23,284 nucleotides of DNA from CAZOOA01 sp964581355 (GCA_964581355.1 CAZOOA010000049.1:1-23284), one strand, 5' to 3'. Numbered from the stretch's first letter, positions 1 through 7,709 are shown. Notes: generated from the letters alone by a model not told the origin. Program-made: numbers and translations.

Positions 1-12
1 ACTCTGTGGAAG

Positions 13-61
13 GCGCTAAGGTTCCCTCGGGGTCCTCGGGGTCCTCGGGCGGCCTCCCCGG
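13..61. repeat. Interspersed GC-rich repeat, copy 1 (expanded)
   Basis: This block begins GCGCTAAGGTTCCCTCGGGG and ends CGGCCTCCCCGG. It recurs at 6666-6704. Here the 9-bp unit CGGGGTCCT is present twice in tandem, while the second copy has it once. The block lies beyond the 3' end of the aldo/keto reductase gene in non-coding DNA. I infer a genome-dispersed intergenic repeat of unknown function; no transposase is visible nearby. Confidence 0.75.
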
Positions 62-88
62 TTTAACTCCCGTCCGGGTCGATCCCGG

Positions 89-109
89 CGGCCGACGTCC
101 TGTCGGCCG
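89..109. repeat. GC-rich perfect hairpin
   Basis: CGGCCGAC (89-96) and GTCGGCCG (102-109) are perfect inverted repeats around a 5-nt loop. It lies about 57 nt past the aldo/keto reductase stop on the minus strand. No T-run follows on either strand, so it is not a standard intrinsic terminator. It may stabilise the 3' end of the transcript or belong to the neighbouring repeat. Confidence 0.5.
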
Positions 110-165
110 GTCCGGCAACCGCCGCGCCGCCCTGGTGTGGCGAGCGTACAAACATAAAAATACAC

Positions 166-1137
166 TCAAACCAGGCGGATAGCAAACTTCGGGCATACCG
201 GGCTGCAGTAACCGCAGAGAATGCACTGCTCATGCTCAACCCGGGCTTTTTCCTCCACCAGGGACAATGCGCCATTGGGGCACATCTCCACACAATTACC
301 GCAACCTATACATACTTTATGGAAAATGAACAGCTTTTTGGTTCTGGCCGCCGGCGCCGGCGGTTTTTCTGCCTGCTCTTCCTGGTTAAAAACACTCAAG
401 TTATATAACAGCTCTGCTTCAGAAACCACACCCATGGAAACTGCATCCATCCCCTCAATATTCCGGACCCAGTTCACCGCCTCCTCCAGTTGATGGATCA
501 GGTTCCCCCCGGCCAGGACTTTCATGGCATAAATCCCCTTGCCGGCTCGATGGGCTTTACCAATGGCTTTCAGCATATCATCAACCGCCCCCTCAACTAT
601 ACCCATACCCCTGGAATTAATCAAAGGATAGACAACATCGATATCGTTCCTTTCGGCCGCTTGACTGACGATTTGCGGTTTGTGAGTTGAAACACCAATG
701 GCCCGGATAACACCTTTCTGTTTCATCTCCTGCAGACACTGCAAAGCACCGCGCCTTTGTTCAAAAAGATCCCCTGGAGGGCGTGCTGCATGGAGATGGT
801 AAATATCAATATAGTCTCTTTTCAGTTCTTCCAGGGACTGATTTACAGATCTTTCCATGTCAGCATGATTTTCTGCGACGGACTTAGTCGCAATCACGAC
901 ACTTTCCTTCTTATTCGGATTGGCGTCCAGGGCAGAGCCCAGGTAGCTTTGTGTCCTGTAAGACTCGGCTGTATCATAAAAAGTAACACCAAGTTCCAGG
1001 GCTTCTTCTATTAGACCTATACAATATTTTTCAGGCAAATCCGCCTGTAACGGCCCCATAGGAAGAATTCCCAGGCAGAACTCGGACACTTCCAGACCTG
1101 AATAACCTAATTTTTTTTGTGCCAGCATTGGTTTCAA
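166..1137 (-). CDS. Aldo/keto reductase with C-terminal double 4Fe-4S ferredoxin domain
   Basis: The 323-residue protein has an aldo/keto reductase barrel (about residues 6-245). The usual tetrad is visible as Asp55, Tyr60, Lys85 and His116 (His in the DIYHLH stretch). After a Pro/Ala-rich linker (about 257-266) comes a bacterial ferredoxin module with two CxxCxxCxxxCP motifs, Cys276/279/282/286 and Cys305/308/311/315. This architecture is a recognised subfamily in anaerobes. It probably links NAD(P)H-dependent carbonyl reduction to ferredoxin or another iron-sulfur electron carrier in the cytoplasm; the substrate is unknown. The TTG start is chosen because GGAGG sits 8 nt upstream; the ATG three codons later would be about 17 nt away. 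It is transcribed alone, divergent from the MFS gene. Family assignment is firm; the physiological role is open. Confidence 0.93.
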   Translation of the reverse strand: MKPMLAQKKLGYSGLEVSEFCLGILPMGPLQADLPEKYCIGLIEEALELGVTFYDTAESYRTQSYLGSALDANPNKKESVVIATKSVAENHADMERSVNQSLEELKRDYIDIYHLHAARPPGDLFEQRRGALQCLQEMKQKGVIRAIGVSTHKPQIVSQAAERNDIDVVYPLINSRGMGIVEGAVDDMLKAIGKAHRAGKGIYAMKVLAGGNLIHQLEEAVNWVRNIEGMDAVSMGVVSEAELLYNLSVFNQEEQAEKPPAPAARTKKLFIFHKVCIGCGNCVEMCPNGALSLVEEKARVEHEQCILCGYCSPVCPKFAIRLV

Positions 1138-1316
1138 TTGGACAACCTCCTTGAGCGCTGTAACTGTGGAAGCTGGTAACTACAGCCACGGCTATGCCGG
1201 GACTGTAAAACAAACAGCTCCAAATACATATTTATTCGCTATTTTACTGGCAAAACCTTTTCCTCTCCTGCCGGGTACAAACACAATTAAAGAAAGGAAA
1301 AGAAAAACCTCTTTCA

Positions 1317-2549
1317 ATGACTGTTTTTTTCAACATATTCCGGCAGATAAACGGAAAAACTATGTTCGTGAAAATGAACACGAAAATGAAACTTTTTGCC
1401 CTGGGATCCTCCAGCCTGATTATGATTTTGGCCAACACTATGCTGTTTCCGATCTTTCCCCAGATGAGAAAAGCCCTCGACCTGGGGCTACGGGATATTT
1501 CCCTGATGGTTCTTTTCGTCTCTTTGCCTGCTGCTTTTTTAAACCCCATAGCGGGCTACCTGGCCGATATATGGGGACGTAAAAAGATTATGGTTCCTTC
1601 CATTTTACTTTACGGACTGGCCGGCGGGTTGATCGGGGTAATCATATTTCTGTTGGAGCAACCATTTTATTATATCCTGGCCCTGCGTCTACTGCAGGGG
1701 ATCGGCTCAGCCTCGCCTATGTACCTGGCCGTTGCCCTGGGCGGTGATATTTTTCAAAACCAGGAGGAAAGGACCCGGGCTATGGGTTTCATCGAAACCT
1801 CTAACGGTTTGGGGAAAGTATCCAGTCCCGTTATCGGCGGCGCCCTGGGCCTTATCGGGTGGTATGCCCCTTTTTTCCTTTATCCCCTGGTTGCCATTCC
1901 TGTTGCCCTGCTGCTAAGCTTTAGCATCCAGGAACCGCCCCTGAAGGAAAAGACCTCACTGCGCTCTGAGTTGGCTTCACTGCAAAAATTGTTCAGTCTG
2001 ACTAATTTTCTGGCCTTGATGACAGGGTTTGCCGCCATTTTCACCCTGTACGGGACCATGTTCTGGTTGGGCGAATTCCTGGAAAAGACCATTCCCGATG
2101 GCACTATAATTCATGGTCTGATCATTTCCATCCCTGTCGCTGCTTTAATTATTACTGCATTGTTTGCTTCCTGGATCTCTACCAGGCTTGGACCCCGCAT
2201 CACCCTGTCCAGCGGACTGTTTTTATCCGGAGCATCATTGGCTTCGATCCCCTGGGTGCATAACACCCCGCTACTCTGGCCTGCCCTGGTTTTACTGGGC
2301 GTCAGCACAGGTTTGCTGCTGCCAGTCATCGATACGATTTCCACTGCGGTAGCAACCCGGGGGCACCGGGGCATCATCGCCGGCTTTTTTGGCTCTTTCC
2401 GCTGCCTGGGAGCTGCTGCAGCCTCCTTCTTAATTGCTGTTTTACTGGATATCAGCTTAATCGTCAGCTTCGTTTTTTCTGCAGGACTGGTGATAGCCGT
2501 GGGACTCGGTGTGTTTCTTTTTGCCCGGGAAAAAGAAATGCTTCCCTAA
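1317..2549 (+). CDS. MFS transporter (12-TM drug/metabolite efflux type)
   Basis: This is an integral membrane protein of about 410 residues with roughly 12 hydrophobic segments. Between TM2 and TM3 it carries the MFS signature loop GYLADIWGRKKIM. The short central loop and overall pattern fit the MFS_1 drug:H+ antiporter-like group, so export of a small molecule by proton antiport is the best guess; the substrate is not inferable. The start is uncertain. The ATG at 1317 has only a distant AAAGGA (about 18 nt). The in-frame ATGs at 1362 (GGA 6 nt upstream) and 1374 would remove a non-conserved, poorly hydrophobic N-terminus and are equally or more likely. It stands alone, divergent from the aldo/keto reductase. 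Confidence 0.9.
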   Translation: MTVFFNIFRQINGKTMFVKMNTKMKLFALGSSSLIMILANTMLFPIFPQMRKALDLGLRDISLMVLFVSLPAAFLNPIAGYLADIWGRKKIMVPSILLYGLAGGLIGVIIFLLEQPFYYILALRLLQGIGSASPMYLAVALGGDIFQNQEERTRAMGFIETSNGLGKVSSPVIGGALGLIGWYAPFFLYPLVAIPVALLLSFSIQEPPLKEKTSLRSELASLQKLFSLTNFLALMTGFAAIFTLYGTMFWLGEFLEKTIPDGTIIHGLIISIPVAALIITALFASWISTRLGPRITLSSGLFLSGASLASIPWVHNTPLLWPALVLLGVSTGLLLPVIDTISTAVATRGHRGIIAGFFGSFRCLGAAAASFLIAVLLDISLIVSFVFSAGLVIAVGLGVFLFAREKEMLP

Positions 2550-2600
2550 GAACCGTAGTCAAGACTGGAGCACTTAATTTAATCATGGACAGGCAGTCCG

Positions 2601-2631
2601 ACCCTGTTTTGGTGCAGGGTGATAAAATTTT
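2601..2631 (+). terminator. Weak candidate terminator after the MFS gene
   Basis: ACCCTG (2601-2606) and CAGGGT (2615-2620) form a 6-bp stem with an 8-nt loop, about 50 nt past the MFS stop. A mixed A/T stretch (AAAATTTT) follows rather than a clean T-run, so termination would be weak. The rest of the 290-nt gap 2550-2839 shows only the small hairpin listed next. Confidence 0.35.
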
Positions 2632-2797
2632 CCCCGGCAACGTAACAAAAGCCCTGGCAGTAACGTCTATAGTAATAGAAGGATAACACACAGAAAGTGA
2701 GGGATTAACAGAAAAAACAGAACACATGGCAGCAATTGTTATCCAAACAGTGGCAGGGAGAGATGAGTAAGAAGAGTAAGAAATAGAAGTTTTTCAC

Positions 2798-2814
2798 GGT
2801 CCCTCACCGGGACC
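2798..2814 (+). promoter_or_regulatory. Leader hairpin just upstream of the lipoprotein RBS
   Basis: GGTCCC (2798-2803) and GGGACC (2809-2814) form a perfect 6-bp stem with a 5-nt loop. It ends 6 nt before the GGAGAGGAG ribosome binding site of the lipoprotein gene. It could protect the mRNA 5' end or modulate translation. No regulatory partner is visible. Confidence 0.4.
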
Positions 2815-2839
2815 ATTACTGGAGAGGAGTGTATATTCA

Positions 2840-3751
2840 ATGAAAAAAATTGCTGCTTGGCTGTTGGTGGCTTTTTTAACCCTTATGATTGCCGGATGCG
2901 GTCCAGATCCGGCTGACCCGGAGCCTCCTGACAGCCCAGAACCGCCGGAAGAAGTTGGGGTCGAATACGATAAAATCGATGATCTGGGTGAACTGCCCCA
3001 GGATGTTCAAAACGTTATGCCGTTCTTAAAAAAAGAACGAGGCTATTTTGTCTTTAGCCCGGAAGAATATGAAGAACTGGAAAAAAAGGTTTTTGCCGTT
3101 TTTGCCGGGGAAAAACCCACAGGGGGCTATGAACTGCTGATTGATTCTGTTGAAGCAGAAGACGGCACCCTTCAGGTTTTCATCGAAGAAATTGAACCAG
3201 GACCCGATGACCACGTTACCCAGGCACTAACCTATCCCCTGGCAGCCCTTTTCCTGGAGGGAGACTGGGATGAATACCAGGCCGTAAGTACGGAAAATGA
3301 ATCATTTGAGCCGATTTCTCCCGATGTAATTCCCGAATTCAAAGAAGCAGAAGGCGTTTACCAGGGCCTGCAGGATAGCAGTTCAGCAGAAATAATCGTA
3401 GACGGTGAGCCCATGGCCCTGCGGTTCATGGAATATTTTTCAGCCTTTGATGAATTACTCAACTTTGGCGATGACGTGTTTATTACCTATTACGTCAATG
3501 AACACGAACAGAATATCCTGGTCGATATCGACACCGCTGAAAGGGCCAATATGGTCCGGGGAGTTGAAGGAGTATTTGAGGGACAGATTGACAGTCAATC
3601 GGTGGAAATTACCGTTGACGGCGAACCCAGGGCCTTTGTCCCTGCGGAGCAAATTTTAATTGACCAGTTCCACACAGGTGACCGGGTTATCCTGGATTAT
3701 TATGAAGCTTCCAACGGGCGCCTGATTCTCAGCCGGATGGAAATGCAATAA
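2840..3751 (+). CDS. Lipoprotein with PrcB_C-like domain and duplicated C-terminal domain
   Basis: The N-terminus is a lipoprotein signal peptide, with a hydrophobic core and the lipobox IAGC giving lipidated Cys20. An acidic, Pro-rich linker follows (about residues 21-40). Residues about 70-150 resemble the PrcB C-terminal domain (AGEKPTGGYELLIDSVEAED, then GPDDHVTQALTYP). PrcB is associated with surface protease complexes. The C-terminal part is a tandem duplication: EGVYQGLQDSSSAEIIVDGE (171-190) matches EGVFEGQIDSQSVEITVDGE (243-262), each followed by a GD(D/R)V-containing strand-rich stretch. The protein is expected on the outer face of the membrane, perhaps as a binding or protease-modulating protein. 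The start is supported by GGAGAGGAG upstream. It is monocistronic, with a strong terminator near 3944. Domain call moderate, lipoprotein call firm. Confidence 0.85.
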   Translation: MKKIAAWLLVAFLTLMIAGCGPDPADPEPPDSPEPPEEVGVEYDKIDDLGELPQDVQNVMPFLKKERGYFVFSPEEYEELEKKVFAVFAGEKPTGGYELLIDSVEAEDGTLQVFIEEIEPGPDDHVTQALTYPLAALFLEGDWDEYQAVSTENESFEPISPDVIPEFKEAEGVYQGLQDSSSAEIIVDGEPMALRFMEYFSAFDELLNFGDDVFITYYVNEHEQNILVDIDTAERANMVRGVEGVFEGQIDSQSVEITVDGEPRAFVPAEQILIDQFHTGDRVILDYYEASNGRLILSRMEMQ

Positions 3752-3943
3752 AAGAAAACAGAACAGCCCGAGAAAATGCCGAGAAAAAGCTCGCAACTGT
3801 GGACCAACTATCAGGGCCAGAGTAATTCAAAAATGCAACTCCATGGAAAGCTATCCAAACCAGGGAGATAGAAATAATTGCCAGGCCCTTCCTGACTCAG
3901 ACGATTTGCCCTTTTCTTCCTGGAAGAAGTCACAGCGAAGAAC

Positions 3944-4000
3944 AGCAGCGGGGTTTGCCAGGCCGCTTTAACCTGCAACCCCGCTGCTCTTTTTCTTTTC
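3944..4000 (+). terminator. Strong intrinsic terminator shared by convergent genes
   Basis: AGCAGCGGGGTT (3944-3955) and AACCCCGCTGCT (3977-3988) are a perfect 12-bp inverted repeat. The stem can extend inward (TGC-C-AGG with CCTGC, one bulge). CTTTTTCTTTT follows on the plus strand, as expected for terminating the lipoprotein transcript. The right arm overlaps the last codons of the aminotransferase gene on the other strand. The preceding gap 3752-3943 shows no gene. Confidence 0.85.
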
Positions 4001-5158
4001 CAAAAATTGTTCCAAACGGTCCATCCCTTCTTTTATGTTTTCCAGGGAGTTGGCATAGGATATGCGCAGGTATCCCTCGCAGTTTGCCCCGAAATCAATC
4101 CCCGGCGAAAGGGCCACCCGGGCTTCTTCCAGGATCTCAAAAGCCAGGCTGTAGGAGTCCTTAGAAAAGGCCTTAACATTGGCCAGCATATAGAAAGCCC
4201 CGGTGGGCTCATCTTTGGGGGCAATACCCATCTTTTTTAAGCGCTCCAACAGGTAACGGCGGCGCTGATCGTAAATTCCCACCATTTCTGCAACATGCTC
4301 ATCGCACTGCTCCAGGGCTGCAATCGCCGCTTCCTGGGCAAAAGATGAAGCACAGATGAAAAGATTTTGCTGCAGCTTCTGCATGGGCCGGATATATTCC
4401 GGCGGTGCAATCAAGTAGCCCAACCGCCAGCCAGTCATGGCGTATATTTTGGAAAACCCGTTGATCACAAAGGCACGGTCGGAAAACTCCAGGATGGAAT
4501 GTTCCCGTCCTTCCTGGTAGGCCAGTCCGCTGTAGACTTCATCGGAAACAATGTAGGGGGAAATCCGGGCCAAAGCCTGATACTCCTGCGCAGTGGTCAC
4601 AGCACCGGTGGGGTTGGCTGGAGAGTTGACCATAATTGCCCGGGTCTTCCGGGAGATAATCTTTTCCACCTCCTCAGGACTGTATTTGAATCCGTCTTCC
4701 TCAGCTACAGGCACAAAAACAGGGCTGCCTTCCAGGTAGCGAATATAATTGGGATAGCAAGCATAATGGGGATCGGAAAGAATCACCTCGTCTCCTCTTT
4801 CCAGCAGCACGGAAAAAATCAGCAGCAAACCCGGGGAGGTTCCCGAGGTAATGATCACCTGCTCCGGGGAAATCACAGCCCCGTACTTTCTCCTGTAAAA
4901 GCCAGCCACTGCCTCCCTTAATTCTGCCTTGCCCATGCTGTGGGTGTAGTGGGTATCCCCTCCGGAAATGGCTTTAACAGCGGCATCTTTGATTGGCTGG
5001 GGCGTGTCAAAATCGGGCTCGCCTATCTCCAGGTGAATAATCTGCTCTCCCCTGGCTTCCATTTCCTTGGCTTTTTCCAGAACGTCCATAACAATAAAAG
5101 GTGAAACACATTCTGCGCGAAAAGCGCATTTATTTGCCCTGCTTTCCAGTGAGATCAC
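3968..5158 (-). CDS. PLP-dependent class I/II aminotransferase
   Basis: The 396-residue fold-type I aminotransferase is of the aspartate aminotransferase superfamily, close to the group annotated as aspartate or alanine/aromatic aminotransferases in Firmicutes. Visible hallmarks are Asn182 in NPTG, Asp206 in SDEVY (pyridine N), the PLP Schiff-base Lys237 in GFSKIYAMTGWRLGY, and substrate-carboxylate Arg365 in LRISYA. It is cytosolic and moves an amino group between an amino acid and a 2-oxo acid; the donor cannot be told from sequence. The start is GTG with a closely spaced GGAAAG; no ATG precedes the conserved SPFIVMDVLEKA segment. The extra N-terminal CAFRAEC stretch holds two cysteines and looks unusual for the family. 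The 3' end lies inside the terminator stem. Family confident, substrate unknown. Confidence 0.93.
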   Translation of the reverse strand: MISLESRANKCAFRAECVSPFIVMDVLEKAKEMEARGEQIIHLEIGEPDFDTPQPIKDAAVKAISGGDTHYTHSMGKAELREAVAGFYRRKYGAVISPEQVIITSGTSPGLLLIFSVLLERGDEVILSDPHYACYPNYIRYLEGSPVFVPVAEEDGFKYSPEEVEKIISRKTRAIMVNSPANPTGAVTTAQEYQALARISPYIVSDEVYSGLAYQEGREHSILEFSDRAFVINGFSKIYAMTGWRLGYLIAPPEYIRPMQKLQQNLFICASSFAQEAAIAALEQCDEHVAEMVGIYDQRRRYLLERLKKMGIAPKDEPTGAFYMLANVKAFSKDSYSLAFEILEEARVALSPGIDFGANCEGYLRISYANSLENIKEGMDRLEQFLEKKKSSGVAG

Positions 5159-5254
5159 CTGCTTTCCAAAGATATTTTTTAAGATCTAAGCTCCCCTGCC
5201 CGGTCTTTTTACTCTAAAAGGTATTTTTTCAGAGCTACTTGGCAGCGAAGCCGT

Positions 5255-5321
5255 GGGGACGGTCCTGATTGCATCCGCAGCGCAGGGGAGGACCGACAAG
5301 GCAAACGGCAGGACCATCCCC
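5255..5321. repeat. REP-like inverted repeat with GGGGACGGTCCT core
   Basis: GGGGACGGTCCT (5255-5266) can pair with AGGACCATCCCC (5310-5321; one mismatch) or, with its CGGTCCT part, with AGGACCG (5289-5295; perfect). The two pairings compete. The 12-mer matches GGGGACGGTTCT at 14843-14854 with one difference. It lies in the 224-nt gap downstream of the STAS gene and upstream of the aminotransferase, where I see no gene. A short direct repeat (TGGCGTG twice, about 5330-5343) follows. Confidence 0.5.
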
Positions 5322-5382
5322 CGGCATCGTGGCGTGTGGCGTGCAATTGGACCGGGCAGGGCAGTTACTCCAAAGCTTAACT

Positions 5383-5706
5383 TTAGCTGATATGAATAAA
5401 GCGGTCCAGCTGAATCAAGTCAAACATTTTTTTGATCTGCCCCTGCACTACATTGATAATTTTCAACTCTCCTCCTTGCTCCCGCATTTTTTTGTGAAAG
5501 ACCAGTATCTTTCCCAGACCGGCACTGTCCAGCTCCTCAACTTCGGAGAAATCAAGTGTTATGTTCCGAAACCCAGCCTCGTGAAGATTGTTCAGCTGCT
5601 CTTTAAACACCTCGGCATTGGCAATATTCAGCGTTTCTTCAGGAAAAACCAGCACGGTATCTTCCCCTTGTTTTTCATATCTCACAATGGACCACATCCG
5701 TTTCAT
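5383..5706 (-). CDS. STAS-domain anti-sigma factor antagonist (SpoIIAA/RsbV-like)
   Basis: The 107-residue protein is a single STAS domain, the usual size for anti-anti-sigma proteins. The key helix start is seen as LDFSEVEELDSAGLGKIL. Ser61 in DSAGLG is at the place phosphorylated by the cognate HPK/RsbW-type kinase in SpoIIAA and RsbV. Such proteins release a sigma factor by binding its anti-sigma kinase when unphosphorylated. No kinase, phosphatase or sigma gene is adjacent, so it is an orphan here and its partner is unknown. It could also act in a stressosome or envelope-related switch. The start is the ATG at 5706 with only a weak GGGG-type ribosome site about 12 nt upstream. It is divergent from the SIMPL gene. 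Confidence 0.88.
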   Translation of the reverse strand: MKRMWSIVRYEKQGEDTVLVFPEETLNIANAEVFKEQLNNLHEAGFRNITLDFSEVEELDSAGLGKILVFHKKMREQGGELKIINVVQGQIKKMFDLIQLDRFIHIS

Positions 5707-5866
5707 GGATATTTTAACCCCAGGAGTTCTTTCGCAGAATTGCCGGTAATGCTTTTCTCATTTTATCACAAGGGGTTTATTATTTTCAATTTAAAGCAAC
5801 CCCGGAGGGCTCAAACGCGTCAACAAAATAGTTAAACCATATTAAAACGAGGAGGAAGTAAAGGTA

Positions 5867-6610
5867 ATGAACAGGTTCGGGGTTAAAACTTATTTTATTG
5901 TCGCATGTCTTGTTGTTTTGATGCTGGCAGGTGCCGCTGGAATTGCTGCAGGGGAGACAGCTGACAGCGAAAAAGGAGGGCTGCTGCAGGTTTACGGGGA
6001 AGCGGAGCTTTTTGCTGATCCAGATAAAGCAACGATTGTCCTAGGGGTTGAAACCCAGGATAAAACGGCCCAAACTGCAGTACAGGAAAACGCAAAAATT
6101 GCCGAACAGGTTATTGAGGCCTTAAAAGAACTGGGGCTGGAAGAAGACCAGATCACCACAGGATCCTACCGGGTCCACGGGCAGCGCCAGCCCATCGATT
6201 CACCCAGGGAAAAAAATGAGTATGAAATTGTCTACCGTGTTTTTAACGAATTAAATATCGAAATGACCCGGCTAGAGCAAGTGGGGAGTGTAATCGATCA
6301 TGCCGTTGAAGCAGGAGCCAACCATGTCCAGTCGGTTAATTTTGAAATCAGTGACCCGGAAGATCTGAAACTGCAGGCCTTGCAGCAATCGATCAAAACA
6401 GCCAGGACCAAAGCAGAGGCCATGGCGGAAAGTGCCGGAGTCCAGTTGGTGGGAATTAAAAAGATTACCGAAGACCAGGCCCGTTATTCGCCTTACATTG
6501 CCACTTTTGACCGGGAAATGATACCGGATCAGGCCCGCGCGGAAACACCGATCATGCCGGGAGAGGTAAGCGTTGAGGCCCGAGTAACAATGGAGTTTTA
6601 TGTCCAGTAG
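5867..6610 (+). CDS. Exported SIMPL (DUF541) domain protein
   Basis: The 247-residue protein has an N-terminal signal sequence (positive start, hydrophobic about residues 9-28 ending AAG), followed by a SIMPL/DUF541 domain over nearly all the rest. The family pattern is visible: VYGEAELFADPDKATIVLGV near the mature N-terminus, an ALKELGLEEDQITTGSY turn, and the closing EVSVEARVTMEFYV strand. Homologues are periplasmic or outer-surface proteins, some implicated in oxidative-stress or cell-wall phenotypes; no enzymatic activity is established. Here it should be secreted or membrane-tethered. GGAGGAAG plus a second AAAGG lies just upstream of the ATG. It is monocistronic, divergent from the STAS gene and convergent with the DUF212 gene. 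Confidence 0.9.
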   Translation: MNRFGVKTYFIVACLVVLMLAGAAGIAAGETADSEKGGLLQVYGEAELFADPDKATIVLGVETQDKTAQTAVQENAKIAEQVIEALKELGLEEDQITTGSYRVHGQRQPIDSPREKNEYEIVYRVFNELNIEMTRLEQVGSVIDHAVEAGANHVQSVNFEISDPEDLKLQALQQSIKTARTKAEAMAESAGVQLVGIKKITEDQARYSPYIATFDREMIPDQARAETPIMPGEVSVEARVTMEFYVQ

Positions 6611-6665
6611 TATGAAAATGGAGTTTCCGTTTCCCGGTATCGGCTCCGGTTATCTTCGCGGCAAA

Positions 6666-6704
6666 GCGCTAAGGTTCCCTCGGGGTCCTAGGGCGGCCTC
6701 GCCG
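6666..6704. repeat. Interspersed GC-rich repeat, copy 2
   Basis: This is the same block as at 13-61, starting GCGCTAAGGTTCCCTCGGGG and ending CGGCCTCGCCGG, but with one CGGGGTCCT unit instead of two. It lies between the convergent SIMPL and DUF212 genes. A small CGGC-CTC-GCCG hairpin occurs inside. Both copies are in 3' intergenic positions, so mRNA 3'-end processing or simple dispersed-repeat status are both possible. Confidence 0.75.
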
Positions 6705-6729
6705 GGGAGCACAAAAGCACAACATGATG

Positions 6730-7140
6730 TCAAAACATAAAGCCAATCAGCAGACCTAGCAGTGAACCCACCAGGACCTGCAGCGGTGTATGTCCCAGGA
6801 GCTCTTTCAAGCGCTCGTTGGTAATCTGTTTCGTCTGCATCAGTTCATCAATAATTTTATTGATAATTTGGGCTTGGCGCCCCGTTTCCCAGCGGACACC
6901 TGCAGCATCATAGAGCACGATTAAAGTAAAGGTCAAAGCAAGAGCAACTATGGGATCATGAATACCAAAATCTCGCCATAAAGCCGTTGTTAATGCCACG
7001 GAAGCAGCAGCATGAGAACTGGGCATTCCGCCAGAGCCAAAGACTCTCTGCCTGTTAAATTTTCCCTGGCGCAGGGCTTCAATTAACACTTTCAACGCCT
7101 GGGCTATGATCCACGCTATTACAGGCGGAATAAAGTACAT
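6730..7140 (-). CDS. yuiD: DUF212 (YuiD-type) divergent PAP2 membrane protein
   Basis: The 136-residue, very hydrophobic protein matches the DUF212 family, related to acid phosphatase/vanadium haloperoxidases. The family motif GSGGMPSSHAA (residues 35-45) contains the PSSH core. Further family landmarks are the YDAAGVRWETGRQAQIIN segment and the C-terminal LLGHTPLQVLVGSLLGLLIG helix. It has about 3-4 membrane segments. It probably acts on a phosphorylated lipid or isoprenoid carrier in the membrane, but no activity is proven for this subfamily. The length is typical. The ATG start is supported by GGGAGGA about 9 nt upstream. It is monocistronic; its 5' side faces the large regulatory spacer of the GntP operon. 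Confidence 0.9.
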   Translation of the reverse strand: MYFIPPVIAWIIAQALKVLIEALRQGKFNRQRVFGSGGMPSSHAAASVALTTALWRDFGIHDPIVALALTFTLIVLYDAAGVRWETGRQAQIINKIIDELMQTKQITNERLKELLGHTPLQVLVGSLLGLLIGFMF

Positions 7141-7252
7141 GCAATAAATCCTCCCGCATTGATAATGAAAAATGACACCTTATTTTAAGGGCTGCTGCAG
7201 CAACCAAGACCGGTCGACAGGGAAACTATACTATAGGGAAACCTGTCATTGA

Positions 7253-7290
7253 AACGCCTTCACCACTAATTTGCGGTGAGGGCGTTTTCT
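7253..7290 (+). other. Stem-loop in the 7141-7709 spacer
   Basis: AACGCCTTCACC (7253-7264) pairs with GGTGAGGGCGTT (7275-7286) through 12 bp with one G-U, loop 10 nt, followed by TTCT. The shape resembles a terminator, but no plus-strand gene lies upstream. It may be a relic, a terminator of an unseen small transcript, or one read on the minus strand. The 569-nt spacer also has a 7-bp inverted repeat CTTGACC/GGTCAAG at 7344-7375. Confidence 0.5.
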
Positions 7291-7475
7291 ATGGCCTACG
7301 AGGCTGCTTTGCTTTTGGATGCAGACCCGGAAACAAAATTTGCCTTGACCTTTTGCTGGCCAGGGCCCGGTCAAGCACAACTCCCACTTTTTCGCCTCGC
7401 CTATGCTGGTGATCCAGTTCATTTTAAACTGTACCTTGCTTCGATTTAATTATTGTATCTTATTAATGAATGAAT

Positions 7476-7494
7476 AGCAATGAAAAGAGTTGCT
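7476..7494. promoter_or_regulatory. Candidate upstream activator site (inverted repeat)
   Basis: AGCAA (7476-7480) and TTGCT (7490-7494) form an inverted repeat centred about 170 nt before the predicted sigma-54 start site, the distance expected for an enhancer-binding protein. The arms are short and I could not find a clear equivalent before the second sigma-54 promoter, so this is a weak proposal. Confidence 0.25.
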
Positions 7495-7630
7495 GTTTTT
7501 TTCTCTTACTTATAAGAAAAATTAAAGGGCATTTCCCGGCTTTTTATCATCTTTAAGAATTTTGGCCGCGATTCCTCTTCCCTGCTTAATTCCAGGTGCC
7601 TGATTATCGGGTTTTTCCTGCGCTAAATTT

Positions 7631-7647
7631 TCGGCATGCTTTTTGCA
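7631..7647 (+). promoter_or_regulatory. Sigma-54 promoter of the GntP-PanE-BKACE operon
   Basis: TCGGCATGCTTTTTGCA carries GG (7633-7634) and GC (7645-7646) separated by exactly 10 nt, as in the -24/-12 consensus TGGCAC-N5-TTGC. Transcription would start near 7658. Translation must then begin downstream, which fits the TTG start at 7710. A sigma-54 activator gene lies just beyond the operon. Confidence 0.8.
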
Positions 7648-7709
7648 TTGTTAGAAACCAACCTAATTTTATTTTTACAAATTCATTTAATAACGAGGAG
7701 GTATGCTTT

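Noticed and set aside
3914..3928. TTCTTCC-T-GGAAGAA inverted repeat
   Set aside because: A one-base spacer cannot form a hairpin loop without losing pairs, and the sequence is low complexity; no evidence of an operator role.
7291..7449. 52-codon open frame with no recognised similarity
   Set aside because: Only a poor ribosome site and no known motif; kept as a finding, not as a gene.
7596..7709. N-terminal extension of the GntP permease from GTG 7596
   Set aside because: It spans the sigma-54 promoter and has no good ribosome site, whereas TTG 7710 has GAGGAGG at 8 nt.
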